Source of the DNA: Chlorokybus atmophyticus
Taxonomy: Eukaryota > Streptophyta > Chlorokybophyceae > Chlorokybales > Chlorokybaceae
DNA: 64,000 bases
Direction of reading: 5' to 3'
Assembly: GCA_009103225.1 (NCBI GenBank)
Contig: RHPI01002990.1
Coordinates: forward strand, 382,965 to 446,964
Positions 10,701 to 21,554 of the stretch are shown here, piece after piece. Every line of letters begins with the position of its first letter. Position 1 is the first letter of the stretch. Under the pieces are notes generated by a model. The model made no database searches. It was given only the letters and a program-made list of their open reading frames with translations, and was not told the DNA's origin. Position numbers and translations under genes: made by a program.

Positions 10701-13564
10701 CACATGCGCAACTTCCCATTCTTCTTCGTAGCAAACAAGATGGGTGCGCCAAAGGGTGAAGAATTTGGTTCAATTAGACCCTTTTTTAATAACTCTTTAA
10801 TTTGAGGTTCCATTTCCCCCCTCTCGTTGGGGCTTAACCTATATACTGGTCGAAATAGAGGCTCACCATCAGGAGTTAGGGTATTGTGTGTCCGACACCT
10901 CAATCAGGGGGCAAGCCCGGCAACTGAGAAAACATTTTGATATCTCTCAATGATGTCCGCCACACCTTCTGTATTTCCACGTACAACATCATCACTTTAC
11001 ATTAAGTGCACTAGAAAAGCAAGTGTGTTTTTACGTAATGCACTCTTCACTTGAAGCGCCGTAAGTAACGCAGGGTCAGGTTGCTTGTACTCCAAGCTAT
11101 GCAACCCCTGCACGGACAAAGTGATGCGCTTACGCCCCTTCTTTACTGTGCACAACCGTGCAGCAATATCCAATGTCATCGACACTTGATCTTGCCATTC
11201 TTGGCCAAATACCACATCAACACCAGCTATGTCAATGGGTACTACGATGAAAGTGAAATTGGCTTGATAACTACCAATCTTAACTTTCAATTTGATTTCA
11301 CCTTTTACAAATAACGCACCCCCCAGCACCAGCAGCTACGAAGGCTGATGGTTTGCACGCTGTCTTATAGCGCATAACCCATTTTTATTCAACGAAGTTA
11401 TGCGTTGCCCCAGTGTCAACCAAGAACGAGCTAGTCATACCCTGTGCCGTACCTGTGAAGGTCCACAATAAAGGTACTACTCGCCCTCAAAAGGTAGCCA
11501 AGATTCCGTGACTGATGCGTGGGTTAATCAATACTGCTGACAACCGAACTGTCCCCGTCTCACGCTTTGTGAATTGTTTCAACACAGTCCCCCCCAAGTA
11601 TGCTTTAGCCACGGTCCACGATACTTGGGCACCATGACAGCCACAGTAAGTGCTGCGTATTCACTTTGAAACTCACACAATGTGCGCAAAACTTCTGTTA
11701 GCATGTTAAACTCTACATACACTAGCACACAAGCATTGTCATCCACTTTTTTACTATCAAAAAGCAGCATTATCATTATCATGTGCTTGCCATGCATGTT
11801 GCCATTACATGCACACAAGACAATTCATCACACCAGTTTGCGGCATGTAACACTAGCAACTGGCCACTTAATGAAGGTACATCAGTCACGACATAATCCT
11901 ATTCAACCTTCTTGGCCTTGCCCTTCCCCTTGGTTGGGCAGTTCTTCGCAATGTGACCCGGCTGATGACACACATAACATGCGCGTGCCGCCGAAGGCTC
12001 ACTACCAACAGCAGCTGCAGGTGTGAATGTCTTGGCTTTCTTCGCCGCATGCGCACTTGGTGGGGGGAAGCGCTTTCCCCCTCCCGGCGGCTTGGCCGAA
12101 ATTGCCACTTGCGACTTGTACTTGCACAGCCGCAGAATCATCATTGTACAACAACACATTTAACCTCTGTAGGGTCGCGAGGTCATTGGGCACCAAAGGC
12201 TTTCCGGTAGATGTGTTGTACTGCAACTAATTGCGCTGACACGCATGCATCCCGCGTTTATAGTTGTCGAACTGCTCAACCTTGTCCATAGGCATAAGTC
12301 CACTGTTTACGCGGCCAACCAATGCCTAAAACTCCTGCAGATAGACTGAAGCCGCTCTGCCATTCTGTCGCAGCTTGCTGAGCTTGTTGCGAGCAGCAAT
12401 GGCCGGATCTATGCCACCATAGCGCTCCACCATGAATTGGAACAGTGCCTCCACTGTCGTGGGAGCACCATCCACCCTCTGTCTCGCTCGCTTGGCCAAC
12501 GCATCAGGTGGCATGAGCAACTCAGCAACAGCAATGTGCTCACTGATCGGGCGATGCAGTGCCGTCAACTACCTCCGAACAGTCACCACCCAATTATGAA
12601 TGTTGACAGTACCGTTGGGCTTGAACTTCTCAGGCTCGTTCAGTGCTGTTACAGGCATCCCCGCCGATGTACACCCACTGTTGTGGCAGCTCCATCCACT
12701 TGCTGACGCAGAGCCACCAACTGAGCCTGCATCGCGTCAAGGCGCGCCGTCAATCGTTTCTTACGAGCCAAGCATTCTTCCAAATCAGGCCCAAGTTACC
12801 AAATCAGATCCTTGCAGCGCTTCTGAGTCTCTATTGTCAACGTGGCCAAAGCCTCAAACGCCATCATATTACCCAGAAATGGGCCTGGCTTGTCCCAAAT
12901 GGCCATGAGGGTAGTTACTGCGGGATCATTGCCCACGAGTGGTGGCATGTTCTGAGTCAACTCATGCTCGAGCATCCGGATCACCATCTTCGTCGCAAAT
13001 TTTACACGGTGACTGACAAGGGACTAAGGGACTGACGGGTGCCCGACCCTGCCTGACCCTACCTGATGTAACGAATTGGTCCATAAAGGGACTTTTTAGG
13101 ACGGCCGTTAATATCAACATATACCGACGGCAAGCGGTCGACCAATAAGTACAATCGACGGCGGCCTGCCTGTGACGGCAACACCGCACTATAAGGTGAC
13201 GGCCGATTGTCGGTCGTCCCATTTGCGCGATGGCGACCTATCTGTATAGCAGATAAGTCACGGTTTAATCACATACAGTAACGGCCGACCGTCGGTCGTA
13301 CCCTGACCGTCGAAAAGTATGCGCGACGGCCTGCCTATTTTGGCAAGCCAGTTGTTATTAGTCCCTATCTGGTGACTTACCACGTTCATTTAATGACGGC
13401 CGATCGCGCACTTAACGCGGCGGCGACCTACTTATTGTGTGCCAAGTATAATAAGCAAGTGACCGCCGGTCCCTAAAGGTCGGCAAGTCGAGACGCTGGT
13501 ACAATGCCGCCGCCGTACTATGTCAATGGTACGAACAGTGCCATTGTCGCAATGGCACGATAGT
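7759..13564 (-). repeat. Exact inverted copy of 13565-19370 (chromovirus right half)
   Basis: Coordinates sum to 27129. The mirror carries partial LTR (7759-8025), PPT (8026-8038), chromodomain-like tail (8149-8694), integrase (8667-9619), RNase H and connection (9619-10260), reverse transcriptase (10261-10903), protease (10997-11468) and gag (11899-12987), all on the minus strand. All reading-frame mirrors are identical, including their stops. An independent old insertion would have diverged. This copy is therefore either a recent inversion product or an assembly artefact. Confidence 0.93.
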
Positions 13565-13604
13565 ACTATCGTGCCATTGCGACAATGGCACTGTTCGTAC
13601 CATT
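13525..13604. repeat. 80-bp perfect palindrome, fold-back point 2
   Basis: Identical to 5256-5335 and symmetric around 13564/13565. Outside the 80 bp the flanks are unrelated to those of the first palindrome (here 'gacatagtacggcgg'). Confidence 0.95.
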
Positions 13605-14100
13605 GACATAGTACGGCGGCGGCATTGTACCAGCGTCTCGACTTGCCGACCTTTAGGGACCGGCGGTCACTTGCTTATTATACTTGGCACACAATAAGTA
13701 GGTCGCCGCCGCGTTAAGTGCGCGATCGGCCGTCATTAAATGAACGTGGTAAGTCACCAGATAGGGACTAATAACAACTGGCTTGCCAAAATAGGCAGGC
13801 CGTCGCGCATACTTTTCGACGGTCAGGGTACGACCGACGGTCGGCCGTTACTGTATGTGATTAAACCGTGACTTATCTGCTATACAGATAGGTCGCCATC
13901 GCGCAAATGGGACGACCGACAATCGGCCGTCACCTTATAGTGCGGTGTTGCCGTCACAGGCAGGCCGCCGTCGATTGTACTTATTGGTCGACCGCTTGCC
14001 GTCGGTATATGTTGATATTAACGGCCGTCCTAAAAAGTCCCTTTATGGACCAATTCGTTACATCAGGTAGGGTCAGGCAGGGTCGGGCACCCGTCAGTCC
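13605..14100. other. Noncoding leader of the right half, rich in GGCCGTC/GACGGCC motifs
   Basis: No gene. Motifs of the type 'cggccgtca', 'gacgaccgac' and 'gtcgccgcc' recur every 50-100 bp on both strands and could form hairpins. The same type of motif occurs in the left half (4480-4520), consistent with one continuous leader in the original element. Confidence 0.5.
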
Positions 14101-14141
14101 CTTAGTCCCTTGTCAGTCACCGTGTAAAATTTGCGACGAAG

Positions 14142-15230
14142 ATGGTGATCCGGATGCTCGAGCATGAGTTGACTCAGAACATGCCACCACTCGTGGGCAA
14201 TGATCCCGCAGTAACTACCCTCATGGCCATTTGGGACAAGCCAGGCCCATTTCTGGGTAATATGATGGCGTTTGAGGCTTTGGCCACGTTGACAATAGAG
14301 ACTCAGAAGCGCTGCAAGGATCTGATTTGGTAACTTGGGCCTGATTTGGAAGAATGCTTGGCTCGTAAGAAACGATTGACGGCGCGCCTTGACGCGATGC
14401 AGGCTCAGTTGGTGGCTCTGCGTCAGCAAGTGGATGGAGCTGCCACAACAGTGGGTGTACATCGGCGGGGATGCCTGTAACAGCACTGAACGAGCCTGAG
14501 AAGTTCAAGCCCAACGGTACTGTCAACATTCATAATTGGGTGGTGACTGTTCGGAGGTAGTTGACGGCACTGCATCGCCCGATCAGTGAGCACATTGCTG
14601 TTGCTGAGTTGCTCATGCCACCTGATGCGTTGGCCAAGCGAGCGAGACAGAGGGTGGATGGTGCTCCCACGACAGTGGAGGCACTGTTCCAATTCATGGT
14701 GGAGCGCTATGGTGGCATAGATCCGGCCATTGCTGCTCGCAACAAGCTCAGCAAGCTGCGACAGAATGGCAGAGCGGCTTCAGTCTATCTGCAGGAGTTT
14801 TAGGCATTGGTTGGCCGCGTAAACAGTGGACTTATGCCTATGGACAAGGTTGAGCAGTTCGACAACTATAAACGCGGGATGCATGCGTGTCAGCGCAATT
14901 AGTTGCAGTACAACACATCTACCGGAAAGCCTTTGGTGCCCAATGACCTCGCGACCCTACAGAGGTTAAATGTGTTGTTGTACAATGATGATTCTGCGGC
15001 TGTGCAAGTACAAGTCGCAAGTGGCAATTTCGGCCAAGCCGCCGGGAGGGGGAAAGCGCTTCCCCCCACCAAGTGCGCATGCGGCGAAGAAAGCCAAGAC
15101 ATTCACACCTGCAGCTGCTGTTGGTAGTGAGCCTTCGGCGGCACGCGCATGTTATGTGTGTCATCAGCCGGGTCACATTGCGAAGAACTGCCCAACCAAG
15201 GGGAAGGGCAAGGCCAAGAAGGTTGAATAG
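14142..15230 (+). pseudogene. gag: gag (capsid and CCHC nucleocapsid) of the chromovirus, broken
   Basis: Gag forms the retrotransposon particle and packages its RNA. The capsid-like stretch runs over 14142-14900 (EHELTQNMPPLVGN; later a retrotransposon-gag-like FQFMVERYGGIDPAIAARNK and KLRQNGRAASVYLQEF). A zinc knuckle CYVCHQPGHIAKNC lies at 15150-15191 and fits CX2CX4HX4C. A basic tail, KGKGKAKK, follows. The frame is broken by stops at about 14331, 14508, 14803 and 14899 and by frame changes. Several stops fit C to T or G to A changes (CAG to TAG). Mirrored on the minus strand at 11899-12987. Confidence 0.85.
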
Positions 15231-15660
15231 GATTATGTCGTGACTGATGTACCTTCATTAAGTGGCCAGTTGCTAGTGTTACATGCCGCAAACTGGTGTG
15301 ATGAATTGTCTTGTGTGCATGTAATGGCAACATGCATGGCAAGCACATGATAATGATAATGCTGCTTTTTGATAGTAAAAAAGTGGATGACAATGCTTGT
15401 GTGCTAGTGTATGTAGAGTTTAACATGCTAACAGAAGTTTTGCGCACATTGTGTGAGTTTCAAAGTGAATACGCAGCACTTACTGTGGCTGTCATGGTGC
15501 CCAAGTATCGTGGACCGTGGCTAAAGCATACTTGGGGGGGACTGTGTTGAAACAATTCACAAAGCGTGAGACGGGGACAGTTCGGTTGTCAGCAGTATTG
15601 ATTAACCCACGCATCAGTCACGGAATCTTGGCTACCTTTTGAGGGCGAGTAGTACCTTTA
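15231..15660 (+). other. Spacer between gag and protease with a purine run
   Basis: An open stretch (15311-15550) has no recognisable domain. It ends in 'gcatacttgggggggactg', a PPT-like run in an unexpected internal position. It may be a remnant of an older nested insertion. Confidence 0.35.
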
Positions 15661-16132
15661 TTGTGGACCTTCACAGGTACGGCACAGGGTATGACTAGCT
15701 CGTTCTTGGTTGACACTGGGGCAACGCATAACTTCGTTGAATAAAAATGGGTTATGCGCTATAAGACAGCGTGCAAACCATCAGCCTTCGTAGCTGCTGG
15801 TGCTGGGGGGTGCGTTATTTGTAAAAGGTGAAATCAAATTGAAAGTTAAGATTGGTAGTTATCAAGCCAATTTCACTTTCATCGTAGTACCCATTGACAT
15901 AGCTGGTGTTGATGTGGTATTTGGCCAAGAATGGCAAGATCAAGTGTCGATGACATTGGATATTGCTGCACGGTTGTGCACAGTAAAGAAGGGGCGTAAG
16001 CGCATCACTTTGTCCGTGCAGGGGTTGCATAGCTTGGAGTACAAGCAACCTGACCCTGCGTTACTTACGGCGCTTCAAGTGAAGAGTGCATTACGTAAAA
16101 ACACACTTGCTTTTCTAGTGCACTTAATGTAA
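15661..16132 (+). pseudogene. Retroviral-type aspartic protease, broken
   Basis: This protease cuts the Gag-Pol polyprotein. The active-site motif reads FLVDTGATHNF (codons for DTGA at 15712-15723), a perfect match to the Ty3/gypsy type. About 60 residues later the typical VDVVFGQEW segment of the second strand appears (about 15909-15935). A stop (TAA at about 15741) and a frame change separate the two. Mirrored at 10997-11468 on the minus strand. Confidence 0.85.
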
Positions 16133-16225
16133 AGTGATGATGTTGTACGTGGAAATACAGAAGGTGTGGCGGACATCATTGAGAGATATCAAAATGTTTT
16201 CTCAGTTGCCGGGCTTGCCCCCTGA

Positions 16226-16868
16226 TTGAGGTGTCGGACACACAATACCCTAACTCCTGATGGTGAGCCTCTATTTCGACCAGTATATAGGTTAAGCCCC
16301 AACGAGAGGGGGGAAATGGAACCTCAAATTAAAGAGTTATTAAAAAAGGGTCTAATTGAACCAAATTCTTCACCCTTTGGCGCACCCATCTTGTTTGCTA
16401 CGAAGAAGAATGGGAAGTTGCGCATGTGTGTGGATTGCCGTGCTCTAAACAAGATCACGGTAAGAACAGATACCCGTTGCCAAGAACTGATGATGTGTTT
16501 AACAAGTTGTCAGGGAATGCGTACTTTGATACGGCTATCATCGAATTCGCATTCATCCTTTGGATGTCAATAAGACAGCATTCAGAACACCTACGGGCCA
16601 TTCAATGATAAGTTATCAATACAAAGTGTTACCTTTTGGATTGATCAATGCACCCGCTGTGTTTCGGAGGGAAATAAATACAAGTTTCGATGATATGTTT
16701 GGTAAACATGTCATGACATACTTGGATGACATCATTGTCTTCAATGAAACAACGGAAGAACATGGGCAACACTTGGAAGCGGTGTTTGCAATTTTACGAA
16801 AGCATCGTTTGTTGGCAAATCTCACCAAGTGTGATTTTTGTGGAACGGAGAACGTGACCCTTCCTTGA
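16226..16868 (+). pseudogene. pol: Reverse transcriptase domain, broken
   Basis: The reverse transcriptase core runs over 16226-16868 in three frames. The first block has EPQIKELLKKGLIEPNSSPF, then PILFATKKNGKLRMCVDCRALN. A frameshift at about 16460 precedes NRYPLPRTDDVFNKLSG, and a second precedes the block KTAFRTPTGHSMISYQYKVL with LPFGLINAP. The catalytic YLDD is at 16719-16730. All canonical blocks of a Ty3/gypsy enzyme are present, but no continuous frame remains. Mirrored at 10261-10903 on the minus strand. Confidence 0.9.
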
Positions 16869-17510
16869 TCACATTGTGAGTAGTGCGGGTATCAAGCCTG
16901 ACCCTCGCAAAGTGCAGGTTGTGAAAGAGTGGCCCCAACCTCAAAATATCCATCAACTAAGGTTGTTTCTAGGGTTGGCCAACTATTTTTGCAAGTTCAT
17001 AATGGGGTACTCGACAATTGTCATGCCTTGGACCAAACTGTTGCGTAAAGATGCCCCGTTCACTTGGACGACAACACAGGAAGCTGCTATGCAAAAGGTG
17101 AAATTGGCCTGTTACATCAGCGCCGGTGATAGCATTGCTCAATTGGGACAAACACTTCACAGTGGTCAGTGACGCATCAACACTTAGGTGTGGTGCGGTA
17201 CTGTTGCAAGATGACAGACCTTGTGCTTATGAGAGTAGGAAGTTTATTCCTGCAGAGGTGAACTACACTATGACAGAGTAAACTTACTGGGTATAGTTCA
17301 TGCTTTTGAGACATGGAGATATTGCTTGGAGGGTGTTCAGTTCACTGTTGTGACTGATCACAACCCGTTGGTGTATTTCTCGACACAGTAAAACTTGTCG
17401 AGACGGCAAGCGCGCTGGAATGAGGTTTTGTCCATGCTTACCTTTGATCGGATGTATCGGCCGGGAAAAATCAATGTGGTTGACCCTTTAAGTCGCTGCC
17501 CCGTCATTAT
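16869..17510 (+). pseudogene. pol: Connection and RNase H domain, broken
   Basis: The connection segment is recognisable as RKVQVVKEWPQPQN followed by RLFLGLANYFCKFI (16905-17005). The RNase H part has TVVTDHNPLVYF (17340-17380) and RQARWNEVLSMLTFD, with the typical end RPGKINVVDPLSR (about 17458-17496). Stops occur at 17171, 17186, 17279 and 17389. RNase H normally removes the RNA strand after first-strand synthesis. Mirrored at 9619-10260. Confidence 0.85.
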
Positions 17511-18462
17511 TGGCGGTGATGCGCGCGCAATTACTCGCGACACGCAGCACGTTATCTCCGGATGATGAGTTTGTGCAAGCTGTTGTACATGGGTACACTT
17601 TGGACCCGTGGTGTTCTATTGCAGACAACTTACAAAAGTTTCACAAACGTGACAATCTGTATTACATGAGCAACAGTTTGATAATACCTGACCATGCTGA
17701 CCTGCGTGTAAAATGCATAGCGGATATATACGATCTACCATACGCTGGGCACTTTAGTAGTCGCAAGACCACTAAGGCAGCGCAACAGTTGTATTGGTGG
17801 CCATTGTTGCCTGTTGATGTAAAGCGGTATGTGGACACGTGTGACAAATGTCGACGTGACAAACCGTTACTTCAAAAGCCCACTGGGATACTGCGAGTCA
17901 GTGGGAATGTGTGAGTATGGACCTTATCACTGAGCTCCGTGAGACAGCGTTGGGTCATACAGCGGTTGCAGTTTTGTGGATCATTTGATTAAAATGGTTT
18001 ACATTGTTCCTTGCCGTACGGAGATGGGCTCCCGATCTAGCGATGGTTTTGGTCGCGTCTGTGTTCAAGTTGCATGGCTTGCCTTGCAAAATTGTCTCTG
18101 ACCGTAACTCGAGGTTTGTGGCTCAGTTTTGATAGTCGATATGCAACTTCCTTCAGATACATCAACGCATGAGTACCGCTTATCAACCGCAAACTGATGG
18201 TCAGACTGAACGCGCCAATCAAGTAATTGAGGAAATCATCCGGCATTATGTGAGTCCAAATCAGTCTGATTGGGATATTTATCTTCCAATGGCTGAGTTC
18301 GCGATTAACAATGCATGGCAAGAGAGTGTGCAGGAAACTCCGTGTATCTTAAATTACGGAGTGCATCCAAAAAGTCCCGTGAGTATTAAGTTGCCGGCTA
18401 ACGACTTGACTAGCGTGCCTGCAGCGCGCGCGAGATGGCTGCGGCCATGCAAGACGGGTTAG
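17510..18462 (+). pseudogene. pol: Integrase (zinc-binding and core domains), broken
   Basis: The H2C2 zinc-binding part is intact over 17510-17914 (AGHFSSRKTTKAAQ, then VDTCDKC). The core begins SMDLITELRETALGHTAV with the first acidic residue (about 17915-17960). It continues in shifting frames (KMVYIVPCRTEMGS) and ends with YQPQTDGQTERANQVIEE and WDIYLPMAEFAINNA (18179-18310). The second and third catalytic acids fall in the damaged and intact parts respectively. Not functional as it stands. Mirrored at 8667-9619. Confidence 0.88.
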
Positions 18463-18980
18463 CATTGGCAAAGAGCTGTCTGCGCGCAGCGAAGGACAGC
18501 CAGAAAGCCCAAGCTGATAAGCATCGTAGGCAGGCCGACTATGATGTGGGCAATTCGGTGCTTTTAAGCACTAAAGACATATCCATCAAGGGAGTGGGTA
18601 CTCAAAAGTTTTTCCCTCTCTAGATAGACCCCTTTAAAGTGGTTGATCGGGTCGGCACTCACGCGTATCGTTTGGAGTTACCACAATCCATACGTATACA
18701 TCATGTGTTTTATGTGAGTGTACCGAAGCCGTACCGTTCAGACGGTCGGGTTCAATCTGCTCCACCCCCTGTCGCAGTGGATGGCGATAATGCTTTTGAG
18801 TACGAGGTGGAAGCAATTCTAAGGCACCGTAAGCCCCGACGCAGACGCGCGCCAACTTGCTTGGTGAATGGAAAGGGTATGGTGTTGAACACAGCACGTG
18901 AAAACCCGAAAGGAATCCTTACCAACTGCCAAGAGATTTGCCGGGCGTACTGGAGTGATGTGTCCGCACGCGGACGGTAA
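18435..18980 (+). pseudogene. Integrase C-terminus with chromodomain-like tail
   Basis: After a KxHRRQADYDVGNSVLLST segment, typical of gypsy integrase C-termini, a stop (TAG at about 18622) intervenes. The frame resumes with KVVDRVGTHAYRLELP and IHHVFYVSVPKPY. The tail FEYEVEAILRHRKPRRRR, LVNGKGM and ILTNCQEICRAYWSD follows the chromodomain pattern (E-Y-EVE-IL-hR, then YLVKWKGY in functional elements). The aromatic cage residues are changed here. The chromodomain assigns the element to the chromovirus clade. Mirrored at 8149-8694. Confidence 0.85.
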
Positions 18981-19090
18981 AAGGGTGCTGGCAGACATCT
19001 TTGCCGCTTCGGCCCTGGTTCTCCTTCTACTCAAGCTTTCAATGCTCAGGGTCGGGCCTTGCTAGCCCTTCAATGAGGACATCAAAACCT

Positions 19091-19103
19091 AAGTGGGGGG
19101 GAT
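19091..19103 (+). promoter_or_regulatory. Polypurine tract of the chromovirus
   Basis: 'aagtgggggggat' directly before the 3' LTR, preceded by 'atgaggacatcaaaacct'. Same context as both TRIMs. Mirrored at 8026-8038. Confidence 0.9.
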
Positions 19104-19446
19104 TATAACGACGTGCTACCGCTATGCGGTTCCCCGCCCTTATTTAGTTAAAATCAAGGGTCCCAACAGGTAATACACAGCCAATTGAGCCGTATTATGG
19201 CCTTTATGGCCTTTATGTAGTGTTAGCTTATCGCTAACATTGATATCGATGTGAGACTCATGCCTCACATCGATATCAGCCGCATGGCGGCGCTGCTAAC
19301 GCAGCGGCCGCCATAGCCAGAGAATCTTTTGCTATGGCAGCTGCCCCGGCGGCGGCGGCGGCGGCGGCGGTGTGGGCCGGCGGTGTGGCTGGTAGTGGTG
19401 TTGGGGGTAGGGGATTAAAGGGGGCGGTAGCACCCCCCCTCTTACA
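19104..19446 (+). repeat. 3' LTR of the chromovirus
   Basis: Starts TATAACGACGTGCTACCGC (TG mutated to TA) and ends CTCTTACA, followed by the target duplication GACGC. Differs from the 5' LTR by scattered substitutions and a longer GGC tract, so the insertion is not recent. Confidence 0.92.
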
Positions 19447-20380
19447 GACGCTGCAACATCAGCTTCTCATTGGTGATGCAGGTGATCTTGCATCGTGTTC
19501 AAGCTTCAAAAAGTTCAATTTGAGTTCTTGACGGATGGCGAGAGAGGTCACTTGTACAAGGCTGGAGGTGACATCCGCGCTCAGGAGCTCACTTTCCACC
19601 GAAATAGATGGAAGAAGTCGGATACAAAGCAATCGCGCCCAAGAGTGCACAAGTTGCCTCATCCACTCGGTCCTTGAACTCCTGCAAGGCATTCCAACGC
19701 TCGATGATGTTCACATTGTTGACGCTATTTTGCGCTTGTAACCAGCCGGCTACTCGGCAACCCGTATCACAGTTGGGTGCCGGCTGGCAAAGTATACCGC
19801 GGTATACTTTGTGCGTGCGCACCGTTGGGTGATGCTGCACCTAAGACTTTACCGATGCAGCAACGGCGCGCCGCGAGGCTTTTGTCAAGATGGTTTTTGC
19901 GCCAAGCTTCGCATAACAAGAGAGTGTCACGAGACATGCCGAGCGGTACACACATGATTCCAATGCACACACACACTTATCGGGCAGCAGAACATCAATC
20001 GGGTGCTCAATGGCCACCAGCCTGCACGAGCGTGAAGATGTCCATCTCGGGCGCATTTGAGATCTTATCCAGGTCAAGTTTCATGCAATTAGCTGCAGAA
20101 GGGTAGGGCTGGACTGCCACGGCGGTTCAACAGCATGACGATGTTTACTGTCGTCTGCGAGGTGCTAGCGCAGGCTGCGCTCCTTGTCTTTCAGCACGCT
20201 TAATGCATGGCGATCTGCAGGGGGCATGAAGGCGCGGTTATTGTCAACCTTGTTGCCGGAGCGCATGTTAAAGCGCATCCGCTGAAATTGAATGTCCGTG
20301 TGTTGGTTGCCGTGTTTTGCATCCTTCAATCTCTCGTAATAACCCGTGCACGTGCGTGGTGCTCACAGGCTGCTAGAAAC
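19447..20380 (+). pseudogene. Continuation of the split decayed copy; no intact gene
   Basis: 19452-19500 continues the exon-9-like remnant interrupted at 2195. 19540-19690 (a 'gagaggtcacttgtacaaggctg' stretch) recurs at 38280-38420, so it belongs to the same repeated unit. At 19795-19812 there is a short palindromic 'tataccgcggtata'. No continuous reading frame is credible. Confidence 0.5.
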
Positions 20381-20387
20381 GTGGGTG

Positions 20388-20620
20388 TCTTCACGATTGA
20401 TAAATGCGATGAGGTTAACGCCCGCCCGTTGCACATCACCGCCGACAAGCGAAATGCAAAGGCATTTGGGAGGGGCGAGTCTAGTCTGACCACTCAGCGT
20501 ACAACATGCATGAGGTTTTAAAACGGTGCCGCAACAAGTTTCGCTTGGTGGTGCAGGTATTCCTGCATCCGCTTCAAGCTTTATGATCAAGTAGTTTGGT
20601 TTATGATCTTGCCAGACACC
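20388..20620 (+). pseudogene. Decayed exon-9-like copy
   Basis: 'gtgggtgtcttcacgattgataaatgcgatgagg...cacatcaccgccgacaagcg...gggaggggcgagtctagt' follows 53936-54050 with many transitions. The exon is followed by 'gtgcaggtattcctgcatccgcttcaagct', matching 54111-54130. Confidence 0.75.
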
Positions 20621-21330
20621 GAACAACAAACCATGAGGATATGCAGGGATATGCAAGGGTTACGATAATCAATTGATCATGGATTGATTCATGACCACTT
20701 AATTACCATAACTTATAGGTTATAATATCGAGGTGACCATAGTGAGGTGGAGGATGCCATACGCAATCCTCGCATGCGTTAAGTCACGATGAGACATGTG
20801 ATGTTTCTGCACTTAAACTAACAGCATACTGAGCCGTTGGCGATGCCTCCGAAAATCTGTGTTGGGGTGTGGGATATAAATTTCCTTTTTGCAGCAAGGT
20901 ACATTAAAGCGCATGATCATTGCACCAGAACATGCAGGCATCACTATGCGGTACATAATAATCATAACACGGTACGTGCTATTATAAACAGTTACCACTT
21001 TAAAGTGAATATACGATGGTTGAAAGCCTCGCCTTGCCGTTTTAACATGTTGACATCGACGTCAAGCTCAAGTGGAGCTCGACCAACATCAGCTACGCCG
21101 TACACATGTTAGGCGTAGCTGATGTTGGTCGAGCTCCACTTGAATACGTACTCATGTGGACCTTCATTCTTGCGACTGGAACTTTTATATGTACACGAAA
21201 AAACGTATGCATCTTTATCTTGCAATTGCTCGCAGAGCCCCGACTTTGTACAAGGCGTAGCTGATGTTGCTGACACGCCGTGTAACCACTGCGCCACCCT
21301 GCCGAAAGGTCGCTAGTTTATCCTTTAATG
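20621..21330. repeat. Repeat unit segment shared with 38440-39210
   Basis: Shares 'catgaggatatgcagggatatgca', 'ggtacattaaagcgcatgatcattgca' and 'actatgcggtacat' with 38448-38800, in the same order, and ends in the hairpin at 21069-21142. Noncoding. Confidence 0.75.
21069..21142. repeat. Perfect 31-bp inverted repeat with 12-bp loop
   Basis: Left arm 21069-21099 (CAAGTGGAGCTCGACCAACA...) and right arm 21112-21142 are exact reverse complements. The core GGCGTAGCTGATGTTGGTC recurs at 21259, 38886-38957 and 39077. Confidence 0.93.
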
Positions 21331-21554
21331 CTGCACTACTTGCATCTTGATTAAGTTTAACACACACAATGCTGATGTGCAATGTTTGTGTCAACATGAG
21401 GGGATCGCCTTGCATTTGAGCAAGCCAATACTCCCCTTGACGACTGAAAAAGGCCATGCAAGATGTTCAAAACTGTAGCGCGGGATTCAAGTGCAAGACC
21501 TTGGCAACACGAACATGGGCGAGGCACAGGTTGCGCAGGCCGCACTTGAGTTGC

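Larger units (their letters stand above)
2196..19446 (+). mobile_element. Ty3/gypsy chromovirus LTR retrotransposon, internally rearranged
   Basis: Two LTRs (2196-2530 and 19104-19446) bound the element and both outer flanks carry GACGC (2191-2195 and 19447-19451), the 5-bp target duplication expected of an LTR-retrotransposon. The order gag (CCHC knuckle), aspartic protease (DTGA), reverse transcriptase (YLDD), RNase H, integrase, chromodomain-like tail and polypurine tract is that of Ty3/gypsy chromoviruses. All coding parts carry stops and frameshifts, so it is dead. Between 5296 and 13564 the interior is an exact inverted copy of flanking parts (see separate entries). Left half 2196-5295 plus right half 13565-19446 makes an 8982-bp element of normal size. 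Confidence 0.93.

Noticed and set aside
8149-12987. A second, minus-strand chromovirus
   Set aside because: It is an exact mirror of 14142-18980 including every stop, with no LTR pair or target duplication of its own, so it is not counted as an independent insertion.
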